Shown one piece after another: positions 36,576 to 45,393 of a stretch of DNA of 64,000 nucleotides. This stretch comes from an uncultured Prevotella sp. (lineage in GTDB: Bacteria > Bacteroidota > Bacteroidia > Bacteroidales > Bacteroidaceae). The position numbers and the translations under genes are program-made. Under the pieces are notes generated by a model, which was not told the origin of the DNA, searched no databases, and was given only the letters and a program-made list of their open reading frames with translations. The stretch is taken from NCBI GenBank assembly GCA_900315775.1, contig ONAJ01000015.1, positions 1 to 64,000 on the forward strand, read 5' to 3'. The first letter of the stretch is position 1; each line of letters opens with the position of its first letter.

Positions 36576-37772
36576 ATGAAAGGAAATAAGAAACTTTGGA
36601 TAGCGATATGCGCAGCCGTAGTAGTAATACTGATATTGTGGCTCGCCATCGGCGGAAAGAAGGAAGAGAAGGTAACCTTCGAAACAGAAAAGGTACAGAT
36701 GGGTGACGTCCACACCACCATCACCGCCACAGGAACCATAGAACCTGTAACCTCGGTCACCGTAGGTACACAGGTCAGCGGTATCGTTGCTCATCTCTAT
36801 GTAGATTACAACAGCATAGTGAAGAAAGGACAAGTCATTGCGGAACTCGACAAGACGAACCTTACCAGCGAACTCGCGGCAGCAAAGGCTAACCTGAGCA
36901 GCGAACAGAGTAACCTTGACTTCCAGCAGGCAAACTTCAACCGCTACCAGACGCTGTACAACAAAGGACTTGTAAGTGCTCACGACTACGAGAACGCCCG
37001 ACTGACATATTTCCAGGCGCGCGAGAAGGTGGCATCAGCACGTCAGACTGTCGCGAAGGCACAGACTAATCTCGGTTACGCCACCATCACCTCACCTATC
37101 GACGGCGTTGTCCTTAACAAAGCTGTGGAAGAAGGTCAGACAGTAGCATCGTCATTCAACACTCCGGAACTGTTCGTCATAGCGCAGGACCTTACCGATA
37201 TGCGTGTTATTGCCGACATCGACGAGGCTGACATCGGCGGTGTAAAGGAAGGACAGCGCGTAACATTCACCGTTGACGCCTTCCCCGACGACAAGTTCGA
37301 GGGTCGTGTGACACAGGTGCGCCAAGAGGCTACGACAACAAGTAATGTGGTTACCTACGAGGTGGTTATCTCGGCACCTAATGCCGACCTAAAGCTGAAG
37401 CCCGGACTTACTGCTAACGTCACCATATACACTATGGAGAAGAACAACGTGATGACAGTATCTTCGAAAGCACTTCGCTTCACCCCGAACCCGGCAATAC
37501 TCACTGAGGACCAGAAGATTGAGGACTGCGAGGGACAGCACAAACTGTGGACGAAAGAAGGCGACACCTTCAAGGCTCACAAGGTGGAAGTGGGTACCAC
37601 AAACGGTGTAGTTACAGAAATTGTCAGCGGCATAGGCAAGGGAACAGAGGTGCTGACAGAGTTTAGCATAAGCAACGGTGAAGAGCAGGAAGAGAAACAA
37701 AGTAATCCTTTCATGCCCAAACCAAGAAATAACAAGAACAACGGCAACAGCAACAGCAATAACAAGAAATAA
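36576..37772 (+). CDS. macA: MacA-like periplasmic adaptor (membrane fusion protein), 398 aa
   Basis: One N-terminal membrane anchor (about 8-25) precedes the lipoyl/barrel-sandwich halves (ATGTIEPVTSVTVGTQVSGI and TITSPIDGVVLNKAVEEGQT), an alpha-hairpin coiled coil (about 95-165), and beta-barrel and membrane-proximal domains. The last 35 residues are Asn/Lys-rich and disordered. It links the TolC-like duct to the ABC transporter encoded by the next two genes. The symbol reflects family resemblance, not a proven substrate. Confidence 0.85.
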   Translation: MKGNKKLWIAICAAVVVILILWLAIGGKKEEKVTFETEKVQMGDVHTTITATGTIEPVTSVTVGTQVSGIVAHLYVDYNSIVKKGQVIAELDKTNLTSELAAAKANLSSEQSNLDFQQANFNRYQTLYNKGLVSAHDYENARLTYFQAREKVASARQTVAKAQTNLGYATITSPIDGVVLNKAVEEGQTVASSFNTPELFVIAQDLTDMRVIADIDEADIGGVKEGQRVTFTVDAFPDDKFEGRVTQVRQEATTTSNVVTYEVVISAPNADLKLKPGLTANVTIYTMEKNNVMTVSSKALRFTPNPAILTEDQKIEDCEGQHKLWTKEGDTFKAHKVEVGTTNGVVTEIVSGIGKGTEVLTEFSISNGEEQEEKQSNPFMPKPRNNKNNGNSNSNNKK

Positions 37773-37777
37773 CCGTT

Positions 37778-38542
37778 ATGGAAGAAGCGAAAGAAAACAG
37801 GAAAGTCGTCATAGAACTGCAGAACGTCAAGCGCTACTTCCAGGTGGGCAGCGAGACGGTAAAGGCGCTGCGTGGCGTATCGTTCAAAATCTACGAGGGC
37901 GAGTTCGTCACCATACAGGGAACATCGGGCTCCGGTAAGTCAACGCTGCTTAACCAGCTGGGTTGTCTGGACACACCTACCAGCGGCGAATACTTCCTCG
38001 ACGGCGTCTCGGTACGTACTATGTCGAAGACACAACGAGCACATCTGCGTAACAGGAAGATAGGTTTCGTGTTCCAGAACTACAACCTACTGCCGAAGAC
38101 CACAGCGGTGGAGAACGTAGAGCTGCCGCTGATGTACAACTCGGAAGTTTCTGCCAAAGAGCGACGCGAGAAAGCTGTCAAGGCGCTGCAGGCTGTAGGT
38201 CTGGGCGACAGACTGGAACATAAGTCCAACCAGATGTCGGGAGGACAGATGCAGCGTGTGGCTATAGCGCGTGCGCTGGTTAACGATCCCGCTGTGTTGC
38301 TTGCCGACGAGGCTACAGGTAACCTCGACACCAGGACATCGTTCGAGATGCTTGTGCTCTTCCAGGAGCTTTATCGTCAAGGACACACCATAATCTTCGT
38401 GACTCACAATCCGGAAATAGCAGAGTATTCAAGTAGAAACATCAACCTGCGCGACGGGAAGATACGCGAGGACACCATAAATAAGAATATAAAGTCTGCA
38501 GCAGAAGCTCTCGCCGCGCTGCCAATACCACAAGACGATTAA
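37778..38542 (+). CDS. MacB-type ABC transporter ATPase, 254 aa
   Basis: LolD/MacB-type ATPase: Walker [11 protein letters not shown] loop [20 protein letters not shown], signature [17 protein letters not shown], Walker [13 protein letters not shown] and His switch [11 protein letters not shown]-terminal extension of about 25 residues follows. In E. coli MacB the ATPase and permease are fused; here they are two genes separated by 3 bases. Confidence 0.92.
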   Translation: MEEAKENRKVVIELQNVKRYFQVGSETVKALRGVSFKIYEGEFVTIQGTSGSGKSTLLNQLGCLDTPTSGEYFLDGVSVRTMSKTQRAHLRNRKIGFVFQNYNLLPKTTAVENVELPLMYNSEVSAKERREKAVKALQAVGLGDRLEHKSNQMSGGQMQRVAIARALVNDPAVLLADEATGNLDTRTSFEMLVLFQELYRQGHTIIFVTHNPEIAEYSSRNINLRDGKIREDTINKNIKSAAEALAALPIPQDD

Positions 38543-38545
38543 CAG

Positions 38546-39763
38546 ATGAACATATATAACCTTTTCAAAGTAAGCCTGCGAGCAGTTGCCAACAACAAGA
38601 TGCGCTCCTTCCTCTCCATGCTTGGTATCATCATCGGTGTGGCAGCTGTCATCATCATGATGGCTATAGGACAAGGTTCCAAGGAGAATATCCGCAAGGA
38701 GCTGTCAACGATGGGCACCAACCTCCTATCCATCCGTCCTGGAGCCGACATGCGAGGCGGAGTAAGACAAGACCCGTCGAGCATGCAGACGTTGAAGCCT
38801 GCTGACTATCAGCGCATCATGGCGGAGAAGAAATATGTCACCAACGTATCGCCGGAGGTTACCGCCAGCGGACAGGTCATATACGGCAACAACAACACCA
38901 ATACTACTATATATGGTGAAAGTCCAGAGTATTTAGACATAAAGCTATGGACCATCGAAGACGGAGAATGTTTCAACGAAGAAGACGTCCATAAAGCTGC
39001 TAAGGTAGCCGTTGTTGGTAAAACTATCGTTGACGAGTTGTTCGGAGATAATATAGACCCTATAGGCAAGGTAATTCGTTTCAAGTCTATACCGCTGCGC
39101 ATAGTGGGTGTACTTAAATCGAAGGGCTATAACTCGTGGGGAATGGACCAGGACAACGTCATCATTGCGCCCTACACCACCGTAATGAAACGTATTGCAG
39201 CACAGACATTTTACTCGAGCATAGTATGCTCGGCAATAACAGAAGAGCTCTCTGATGCCGCCATCGAAGAACTGACACAGATTCTGCGCGACAGTCATAA
39301 ACTGAAAGGCGATGCCGAAGACGACTTCACCATACGTTCGCAGGCAGAGATGATGGAGACGATGTCAACAACTATGGACACGGTGACGCTGATTCTCGTC
39401 GTTGCGGCAGCCTTCTCGCTGCTCGTTGCCGGCATAGGCATTATGAACATTATGCTCGTTAGTGTTACGGAGCGTACCAAGGAGATTGGTCTGCGTATGT
39501 CTGTCGGCGCCACAGGTCCTGTAATATCGTTACAATTCCTCATAGAGTCGGTACTTATCTCCGTCACCGGCGGACTGTTAGGTATCATTGTGGGCTGTTC
39601 GGCGAGTGCAGCCCTCGCATCGGCAGGTATGCCGTCGAGTGTTCCGGCTTGGTCTGTCTATGTATCATTCCTCGTCTGCGTCTTCATTGGCGTACTTTTC
39701 GGTTATATCCCTGCCCAGAAGGCAGCAAATATGGATCCTATTGAAGCCATTCGTCATGAGTAA
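38546..39763 (+). CDS. MacB-type ABC transporter permease, 405 aa
   Basis: MacB_PCD and FtsX domains: first membrane helix (LSMLGIIIGVAAVIIMMAIG, about 22-41), a large periplasmic domain (about 45-270), then three helices in the FtsX region (ILVVAAAFSLLVAGIGIMNI; MLVSVTERTKEIGLRMSVGA). It ends DPIEAIRHE as usual. It forms a mechanotransmission pump with the preceding ATPase, adaptor and TolC-like protein. Confidence 0.92.
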   Translation: MNIYNLFKVSLRAVANNKMRSFLSMLGIIIGVAAVIIMMAIGQGSKENIRKELSTMGTNLLSIRPGADMRGGVRQDPSSMQTLKPADYQRIMAEKKYVTNVSPEVTASGQVIYGNNNTNTTIYGESPEYLDIKLWTIEDGECFNEEDVHKAAKVAVVGKTIVDELFGDNIDPIGKVIRFKSIPLRIVGVLKSKGYNSWGMDQDNVIIAPYTTVMKRIAAQTFYSSIVCSAITEELSDAAIEELTQILRDSHKLKGDAEDDFTIRSQAEMMETMSTTMDTVTLILVVAAAFSLLVAGIGIMNIMLVSVTERTKEIGLRMSVGATGPVISLQFLIESVLISVTGGLLGIIVGCSASAALASAGMPSSVPAWSVYVSFLVCVFIGVLFGYIPAQKAANMDPIEAIRHE

Positions 39764-40781
39764 AAACAAGAAAAATATCTACTATACATGTGCTGCGATA
39801 CTTGCTGCGGCATGTCTGGTCTTGGTGTATTATTATTTCTTCTCACCAATGTCAACGTCAGACAAGACGTGTTACATCTATATTGACGACAACGACAATA
39901 TAGACTCTATTTATAAAAAGGTGGGAGACATCTCCAATGTGCATTCCGTGATGGGCTTCCGCACGTTGGCAAGACATTTCGACCTTGACGACAACATCCC
40001 TACGGGTCGTTATGCCCTTGAGCCTTCGGATGGTGCCTTCATACTGTTACACCACATCCGAAACAGGATGCAACAGCCACTATCACTAACTATTCCTGAA
40101 GTGAGAACACCAGAGAAACTGGCTGCCTACTTAGGAGAGAAACTTATGATTGACAGCGCTGCCGTTATCAAAGCTTTCAACGACACAAGTGTGTGCCATA
40201 GCTACGGTCTTGTGCCCGAAACAATGATAACGCTCTTCATTCCTAACACTTACGAGGTATATTGGGACACGTCGATGGACAAGTTCCTGAGAAGGATGCA
40301 ACAGGAGAGCCGTAACTTCTGGGACAAAGGACGTATGGCAAAAGCTGCCGCCTTGGGACTTACTGTCGAAGAGGTGATGACGCTTGCAAGTATCATCGAC
40401 GAGGAGACGGCTAACAACGCCGAGAAGCCTATGGTGGCAGGAATGTACCTGAACCGCTTGCAGTCTGGTATGCCTCTACAGGCGGACCCTACCATCCGCT
40501 ATGCTCTCAACGACTTCACTATTCGTCGTGTACGAAACAATATGCTGTTCGTAAGAAGTCCTTACAACACCTATACCAACAAAGGACTCCCCCCAGGTCC
40601 GATACGCATACCGTCGGTAGCAAGTATTGACGCTGTACTTAATGCCGTCAACCACGATTACTATTATATGTGTGCTAAGGAAGACTTCAGCGGCACCCAT
40701 AACTTTGCACGCACTTATGCGGAGCATCTGAAGAATGCTGCCCGCTATGCTGAAGCTCTAAACAAAAGAGGAATAGAATAG
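39756..40781 (+). CDS. mltG: Endolytic murein transglycosylase MltG (YceG), 341 aa
   Basis: Cuts nascent glycan strands to set their length. One N-terminal membrane helix (about 8-28), a LysM-like region, then the catalytic domain with LTVEEVMTLASIIDEETANN, whose Glu matches the E. coli catalytic Glu218 motif, VAGMYLNRLQSGMPLQADPT, and YNTYTNKGLPPGPIRIPSVA. Start chosen at ATG 39,756, overlapping the permease stop by 8 bases; upstream ATGs lie inside the permease gene. Its linkage to an efflux operon is probably positional only. Confidence 0.92.
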   Translation: MSKNKKNIYYTCAAILAAACLVLVYYYFFSPMSTSDKTCYIYIDDNDNIDSIYKKVGDISNVHSVMGFRTLARHFDLDDNIPTGRYALEPSDGAFILLHHIRNRMQQPLSLTIPEVRTPEKLAAYLGEKLMIDSAAVIKAFNDTSVCHSYGLVPETMITLFIPNTYEVYWDTSMDKFLRRMQQESRNFWDKGRMAKAAALGLTVEEVMTLASIIDEETANNAEKPMVAGMYLNRLQSGMPLQADPTIRYALNDFTIRRVRNNMLFVRSPYNTYTNKGLPPGPIRIPSVASIDAVLNAVNHDYYYMCAKEDFSGTHNFARTYAEHLKNAARYAEALNKRGIE

Positions 40782-40786
40782 AAACA

Positions 40787-40822
40787 AAAACCCCTCCTTG
40801 CCGATGTTGCAGGAGGGGTTTT
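40787..40822. terminator. Bidirectional terminator between mltG and serA
   Basis: A GC-rich stem (AAAACCCCTCCT.GC / GCAGGAGGGGTTTT, one bulge) with T-runs on both sides closes both convergent genes. Confidence 0.85.
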
Positions 40823-40829
40823 ATATTGA

Positions 40830-41747
40830 TTATTTATTTACCTGGAATCTGGTGTCACCGTCTTTGAAGAAAGCGTTAATCTGCTTTGCGGCAGCAATAC
40901 CAGCGTTGATATTAGCCTCAGCAGTCTGTGCACCCATCTTCTTTGGTGTTGAGAAGTAACGACCTTCAAACTTCTGGAACTCGTCATTAGCGTCAGGCAT
41001 GATGTCTGTAACAAACTTCAGGTCCTCGCGCTCAGCCATCAGCTTGATAAGTTCGGGCTCGTTGATAACTTCCTTGCGTGCTGTGTTAACGAGTACACCA
41101 CCCTTCTTCAGCTTGCCAACGAGAGCGTAGTTGATGCTCTGCTTTGTCTCTGGGGTTGCAGGGATGTGGAGAGATACGACGTCACACTGCTCGAAGAGAG
41201 CCTCCTGATTTGCCACAGCATGAACACCAGCCTTCTCGATAACGTCAGCAGGACAGAATGCATCGAATGCATAGACATCCATACCGAAGCCCTTTGCTAT
41301 GCGAGCCACGTTACGACCCACATTACCAAAGGCAAGAATACCGAGTTTCTTACCCAGCAACTCAGAACCAGACTTTCCGTTATAGAAACCGCGAACAGCC
41401 ATAACAAGCAGACCGAACACAAGTTCTGCTACCGCATTGGCGTTCTGGCCCGGGGTGTTCTCAGCAACAACGTTGTGTGCTGTAGCAGCAGCAAGGTCAA
41501 TATTGTCGTAACCTGCGCCGGCACGAACAACAATCTTCAGCTGTTTAGCAGCGTCCAACACCTCTGCATCCACCTTGTCGGAACGGATAATCATAGCATC
41601 AGCATCCTTCACCGCGTCAAGAAGCTGTGCCTTCTCTGTGTACTTCTCCAGCAGAACGAGCTCGTTGCCCGCTGCCTCTACCTCCTTGCGAATACCCTCG
41701 ACAGCTGCTGCTGCGAAAGGCTTCTCTGTTGCAACTAATACTTTCAT
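40830..41747 (-). CDS. serA: D-3-phosphoglycerate dehydrogenase-like SerA, 305 aa
   Basis: First step of serine synthesis. A D-2-hydroxyacid dehydrogenase without an ACT domain: VRAGAGYDNIDLAAA, LGILAFGNVGRNVARIAKGF (dinucleotide site, A in place of the first G of GxGxxG), VNTARKEVINEPEL (Arg, Glu). The catalytic His expected in TPHxGxxT is Lys269 (STPKKMGAQT), apparently a lineage trait of this Bacteroidetes form. Start at ATG 41,747 (MKVLVATEKPF); ATG 41,768 would add 7 residues and is possible. Divergent from serC, the next pathway step. Confidence 0.88.
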   Translation of the reverse strand: MKVLVATEKPFAAAAVEGIRKEVEAAGNELVLLEKYTEKAQLLDAVKDADAMIIRSDKVDAEVLDAAKQLKIVVRAGAGYDNIDLAAATAHNVVAENTPGQNANAVAELVFGLLVMAVRGFYNGKSGSELLGKKLGILAFGNVGRNVARIAKGFGMDVYAFDAFCPADVIEKAGVHAVANQEALFEQCDVVSLHIPATPETKQSINYALVGKLKKGGVLVNTARKEVINEPELIKLMAEREDLKFVTDIMPDANDEFQKFEGRYFSTPKKMGAQTAEANINAGIAAAKQINAFFKDGDTRFQVNK

Positions 41748-41784
41748 TGTAGAATCTTTTATGTTCATTTTTAAATGACGAGTG

Positions 41785-41814
41785 CAAATGTAGTTAAAAT
41801 TATTGGAATACAAG
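41785..41814 (-). promoter_or_regulatory. Promoter of serA
   Basis: Minus strand TACATTTG at 41,792-41,785 with a CTTG about 18 bases upstream. Confidence 0.5.
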
Positions 41815-41873
41815 TAATACTTTCCAAAGATTTTATGTTTTCTTATATTTTACTTAATTTCTTCCTCAATAAT

Positions 41874-41904
41874 TTTGCTGTTTCGCAGAAAAATCGTAAT
41901 TTCG
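41874..41904 (+). promoter_or_regulatory. Promoter of serC
   Basis: TTTG (41,874-41,877) and TAATTTCG (41,897-41,904; one mismatch to TAnnTTTG) are spaced by 19 bases, 57 bases before the serC ATG. Confidence 0.55.
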
Positions 41905-41961
41905 CAGCGTCTTTTGAATAAGGAAAAGAAAACGAAACATTTTTAACAAATAAAGAGAGTA

Positions 41962-43029
41962 ATGAAGAAGTACAACTTTAACGCAGGTCCTTCAATGCTT
42001 CCACGCGAAGTCATTGAGAATACTGCTAAGCAGTGTCTTGATTTTAATGGTTCTGGTCTTTCACTGATGGAGATAAGCCACCGTGCAAAGGACTTCCAAC
42101 CCGTTGTTGACGAGGCTGTAGCTCTTGTCAAGGAACTCCTCGACATTCCTGAGGGCTATTCTGTAATCTTCCTTGGAGGCGGTGCCTCACTGGAGTTCTG
42201 CATGATTCCTTTCAACTTCCTGATTAAGAAGGCTGCTTACCTGAACACTGGTGTGTGGGCAAAGAAAGCTATGAAGGAGGCAAAACTCTTTGGCGAAGTA
42301 GTAGAGGTTGCATCTTCTGCTGACGCTAACTATACTTTCATCCCGAAGGGCTGGACAGTACCTGCTGATGCTGACTATCTGCACATCACCACAAACAACA
42401 CTATCTATGGTACTGAAATCCGTGAGGATCTCGACGTTAACGTTCCTCTGATTGCCGATATGTCATCAGATATCTTCAGCCGTCCTGTTGACGTAAAGAA
42501 GTATGACGCCATCTACGCTGGTGCACAGAAGAACCTCGCTATGGCGGGTGTTACCATCGTCATCGTTAAGGACGAGAAGTTAGGCAAGGCTCCACGCGAG
42601 ATTCCTACAATGCTCGACTACCGCACACACGTTGACAAGGGCTCTATGTTCAATACTCCTCCTGTTGTTCCTATCTATTCTGCTCTGGAGACACTCCGCT
42701 GGATAAAGAAGAACGGTGGTGTTGAGGCTATGGACAAGCTTGCTAAACAGCGTGCCGAAATCGTTTATGGCGAGATAGACCGCAACAAGCTCTTCAAGGG
42801 TACAGCAGTTGCTGAGGACCGTTCACTGATGAACCTCTGCTTCGTAATGGCTGACGAGTACAAGGAGCTTGAGAAGGACTTCCTCGACTTTGCAGTATCA
42901 AAGGGTATGGTGGGCGTTAAGGGTCACCGTTCTGTAGGTGGTTTCCGCGCTTCTTGCTACAATGCACAGACTATCGAAGGCTGCCAGGCTCTCGTTGCTT
43001 GCATGAAGGAATTCGAAGCTAACCACTAA
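41962..43029 (+). CDS. serC: Phosphoserine aminotransferase SerC, 355 aa
   Basis: Class V PLP aminotransferase converting 3-phosphohydroxypyruvate to phosphoserine. [69 protein letters not shown], and the PLP lysine in [18 protein letters not shown]. The C-terminal [20 protein letters not shown] is typical. Paired with divergent serA. Confidence 0.96.
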   Translation: MKKYNFNAGPSMLPREVIENTAKQCLDFNGSGLSLMEISHRAKDFQPVVDEAVALVKELLDIPEGYSVIFLGGGASLEFCMIPFNFLIKKAAYLNTGVWAKKAMKEAKLFGEVVEVASSADANYTFIPKGWTVPADADYLHITTNNTIYGTEIREDLDVNVPLIADMSSDIFSRPVDVKKYDAIYAGAQKNLAMAGVTIVIVKDEKLGKAPREIPTMLDYRTHVDKGSMFNTPPVVPIYSALETLRWIKKNGGVEAMDKLAKQRAEIVYGEIDRNKLFKGTAVAEDRSLMNLCFVMADEYKELEKDFLDFAVSKGMVGVKGHRSVGGFRASCYNAQTIEGCQALVACMKEFEANH

Positions 43030-43073
43030 AAGACTGCATGTCCTAAAGTAAAGACAAATAAGTAAACACACAC

Positions 43074-43112
43074 AAAGCGAGACTAAGTAGCAATTATTTT
43101 GTCTCGCTTTTT
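43074..43112 (+). terminator. Terminator of serC
   Basis: A perfect 10-bp stem AAAGCGAGAC / GTCTCGCTTT with a 17-base loop is followed by TTTTT. It lies 44 bases after the serC stop. Confidence 0.8.
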
Positions 43113-43143
43113 AATTATGCTAAAACGTTCAAAAAATATTTCA

Positions 43144-43800
43144 ATGAAAAAACTTTTAATTACCATTGCACTTATGTTGCCTACGGTGGCTTTTGCTCAG
43201 TGGCGCGTGGGTGTCAATGCTGGTGCTGACTATAACCACTACAGCATCAACACACAGTTCCAGTCCGACTATCAGTACAAGGACCGCTGGGGTGCTACCC
43301 TCGGTATTATGGGACAGTACGATTTCAACGACTGGTTAGGAGTACGTGCCGAACTCGATTGGACACAGAAGAACTATCGCATGAATCGTCCTGTAGCTGG
43401 AACAACAGACTACAAGTACGTCAACAACTACCTGCAGATGCCTGTTATGGCGTCGTTCAGTTTCGGCGGCGAGAAGATTCGCGGTTTCTTCAACGGAGGT
43501 ATCTACACAGGTTACTGGCTTAATAGCAACCGTAAGGGTATTGACACCAACAACTTCTCTCAAATAACGTATGACTTCAGCGAGAAGGTTGAGTTTAACA
43601 AGGAGCGCGACCAGCGTTGGGACTTCGGTTTCGTTGGCGGCGCAGGTTTGGAATACCGCTTTGCAAAACATTGGGCAGCTCAGGTAGAGCTGCGCTACTA
43701 CCATAGTACGGTAAGTGTTCAGAAAGACTATACAGGCTTTAAGGACAAACGCTATAACTCTACGTTAGCGCTGCAAGCAGGTATATGGTATTGCTTCTAA
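43144..43800 (+). CDS. Small outer-membrane beta-barrel protein (PorT-like), 218 aa
   Basis: Signal MKKLLITIALMLPTVAFAQ followed by a barrel with repeated aromatic/Gly strands: WRVGVNAGADYNHYSIN, GATLGIMGQYDFNDWLGVRA, GFVGGAGLEYRFAKHWAAQV, and a terminal LALQAGIWYCF. It fits the outer membrane beta-barrel domain group of Bacteroidetes. ATG 43,144 gives a proper signal peptide. It is followed after 23 bases by the S41 peptidase gene, so the three genes to 47,037 may form one unit. Confidence 0.8.
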   Translation: MKKLLITIALMLPTVAFAQWRVGVNAGADYNHYSINTQFQSDYQYKDRWGATLGIMGQYDFNDWLGVRAELDWTQKNYRMNRPVAGTTDYKYVNNYLQMPVMASFSFGGEKIRGFFNGGIYTGYWLNSNRKGIDTNNFSQITYDFSEKVEFNKERDQRWDFGFVGGAGLEYRFAKHWAAQVELRYYHSTVSVQKDYTGFKDKRYNSTLALQAGIWYCF

Positions 43801-43823
43801 TAACAAACTAAAAAGGAAAGAAA

Positions 43824-45368
43824 ATGAAAAACAAGATAATTACATTAGGAGTACTTCTCCTTACGCTGCTTGTAACATCATGTCATAGTGATAGCGATGT
43901 CATTATGAGCTATGCCAACGGCGATGCATTGTCATTCGCTGAGGCTGAGAAAAGTTATGCTGGTAAGTATCGTGTATTCTGGAAAGCTTTGAACACCAAC
44001 TATGCACTGTGGGATTACGAAAAGGAATATGGTCTTGACTGGGATGCTCACTACGCTAAGTTCCTGCCACAGTTCGAGGCTCTTGATAAGGAAGGTAACG
44101 TTTCTGACGACGAACTGCAAGAGCTTATGACCGAAATGTCTGAACCGCTCCACGACGGTCACCTCTTTATTCAGTTCCAAAATCATGCGACGGGCAATTT
44201 CATTCCAGTAAGTCCAAGCGTTACACGCAACAGGAAACGTGATGACTACATCTCCGCTATATCTTTCAAACCAAGCCTTAAATATTACTACAACAATCTT
44301 GCAGAATACAAAGATTATAGTAGCAAGGTAAATGACCAGCTTATATATGTTTTAAGAACTAAAGGCATAGGATACAACTGGGCACTGACCAAGATTGAAG
44401 AACTTCAGATCAAGGATAACCTTTCTGAGGCAGAAGCAATTGAGATGCAGGAATTATTAGAATTCTGTCAGGCTATGGATAAGCTGAATAATATGAGTAT
44501 CAACGAAAAGGCTGTCACATACTATAACAATTTAGTTGCTAAGTACAGCCATCTAAACATTCCAAACCTCGACCCAATTAGCATTACCTTTATCAACAAC
44601 GGAATACGCCTTACCTACGGCTTATTCACCGATGGTATTGCCTATTTCTATCTCAGCGGATTTGGCTTAACTCCATATCTTAACAAGGAGGCTATGGCAC
44701 AGACTTTCTCTGGCGACAGCCACATGGCATCAATAGTCGATAGAGTTAAAGATGTATGGGAATCTTGGTTCGATGCCATTCAGGATCTTCACAAGAAAGG
44801 AAAACTTAAGGGCGTAATCGTCGATGTACGCAGCAATGGCGGTGGTATGATGTATGACTCTTATTACGTTCTTGGCAGCATACTGCCTGCAGGCGGTTTC
44901 CAGGCAGGATACGCACGTTTCAAGCGTGGTGTCGCTCGTTACGACTACTCTCCGATGATGCCTTTTGTCATGCAGACTATGAAAGAGACTCATGAAGTCA
45001 TCAACGACGTTCCTGTAGTAGTTCTTGCCAACGGACGTTCTGTCAGCATGTCCGAAATAACTTCTTGTTGTGCAAAGGAAATGCCTAACGGACGCGTCAT
45101 CGGTAGCATTACTCACGGAGGTCTGTGCTGTCTTACAGATATCAGCAATTTCTCAAGTAACTATAACGGACATATAGGTATTGAGGACAAGACACCTGTT
45201 TACTGCTACACTCCTACTATAGCATTCTTCAATAGCGAGAAGAAATGTCTTGAAGGCGTTGGTGTTACCCCCGATATCGAAGTTGCTTTTGACGACAAAC
45301 TGTTTAAAAATACTGGTCAAGACAATCAGCTCGACCGTGCTCTTGAGTATATCCGTACAGGAAAATAA
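43824..45368 (+). CDS. S41-family peptidase, lipoprotein, 514 aa
   Basis: MKNKIITLGVLLLTLLVTSC is a lipoprotein signal (Cys20). The C-terminal tail-specific-protease domain (about 320-495) has VIVDVRSNGGGMMYDSYYVL and the nucleophile region VVVLANGRSVSMSEI (Ser in RSVSMSE). A Cys-rich stretch (SCCAKEM, GGLCCL) is close to the active site. No PDZ domain is evident; the N-terminal 300 residues are helical and family-specific. Probably a surface or periplasmic endopeptidase working with the next gene. Confidence 0.85.
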   Translation: MKNKIITLGVLLLTLLVTSCHSDSDVIMSYANGDALSFAEAEKSYAGKYRVFWKALNTNYALWDYEKEYGLDWDAHYAKFLPQFEALDKEGNVSDDELQELMTEMSEPLHDGHLFIQFQNHATGNFIPVSPSVTRNRKRDDYISAISFKPSLKYYYNNLAEYKDYSSKVNDQLIYVLRTKGIGYNWALTKIEELQIKDNLSEAEAIEMQELLEFCQAMDKLNNMSINEKAVTYYNNLVAKYSHLNIPNLDPISITFINNGIRLTYGLFTDGIAYFYLSGFGLTPYLNKEAMAQTFSGDSHMASIVDRVKDVWESWFDAIQDLHKKGKLKGVIVDVRSNGGGMMYDSYYVLGSILPAGGFQAGYARFKRGVARYDYSPMMPFVMQTMKETHEVINDVPVVVLANGRSVSMSEITSCCAKEMPNGRVIGSITHGGLCCLTDISNFSSNYNGHIGIEDKTPVYCYTPTIAFFNSEKKCLEGVGVTPDIEVAFDDKLFKNTGQDNQLDRALEYIRTGK

Positions 45369-45393
45369 ACATAAAACATAAAAAAGTACAACA

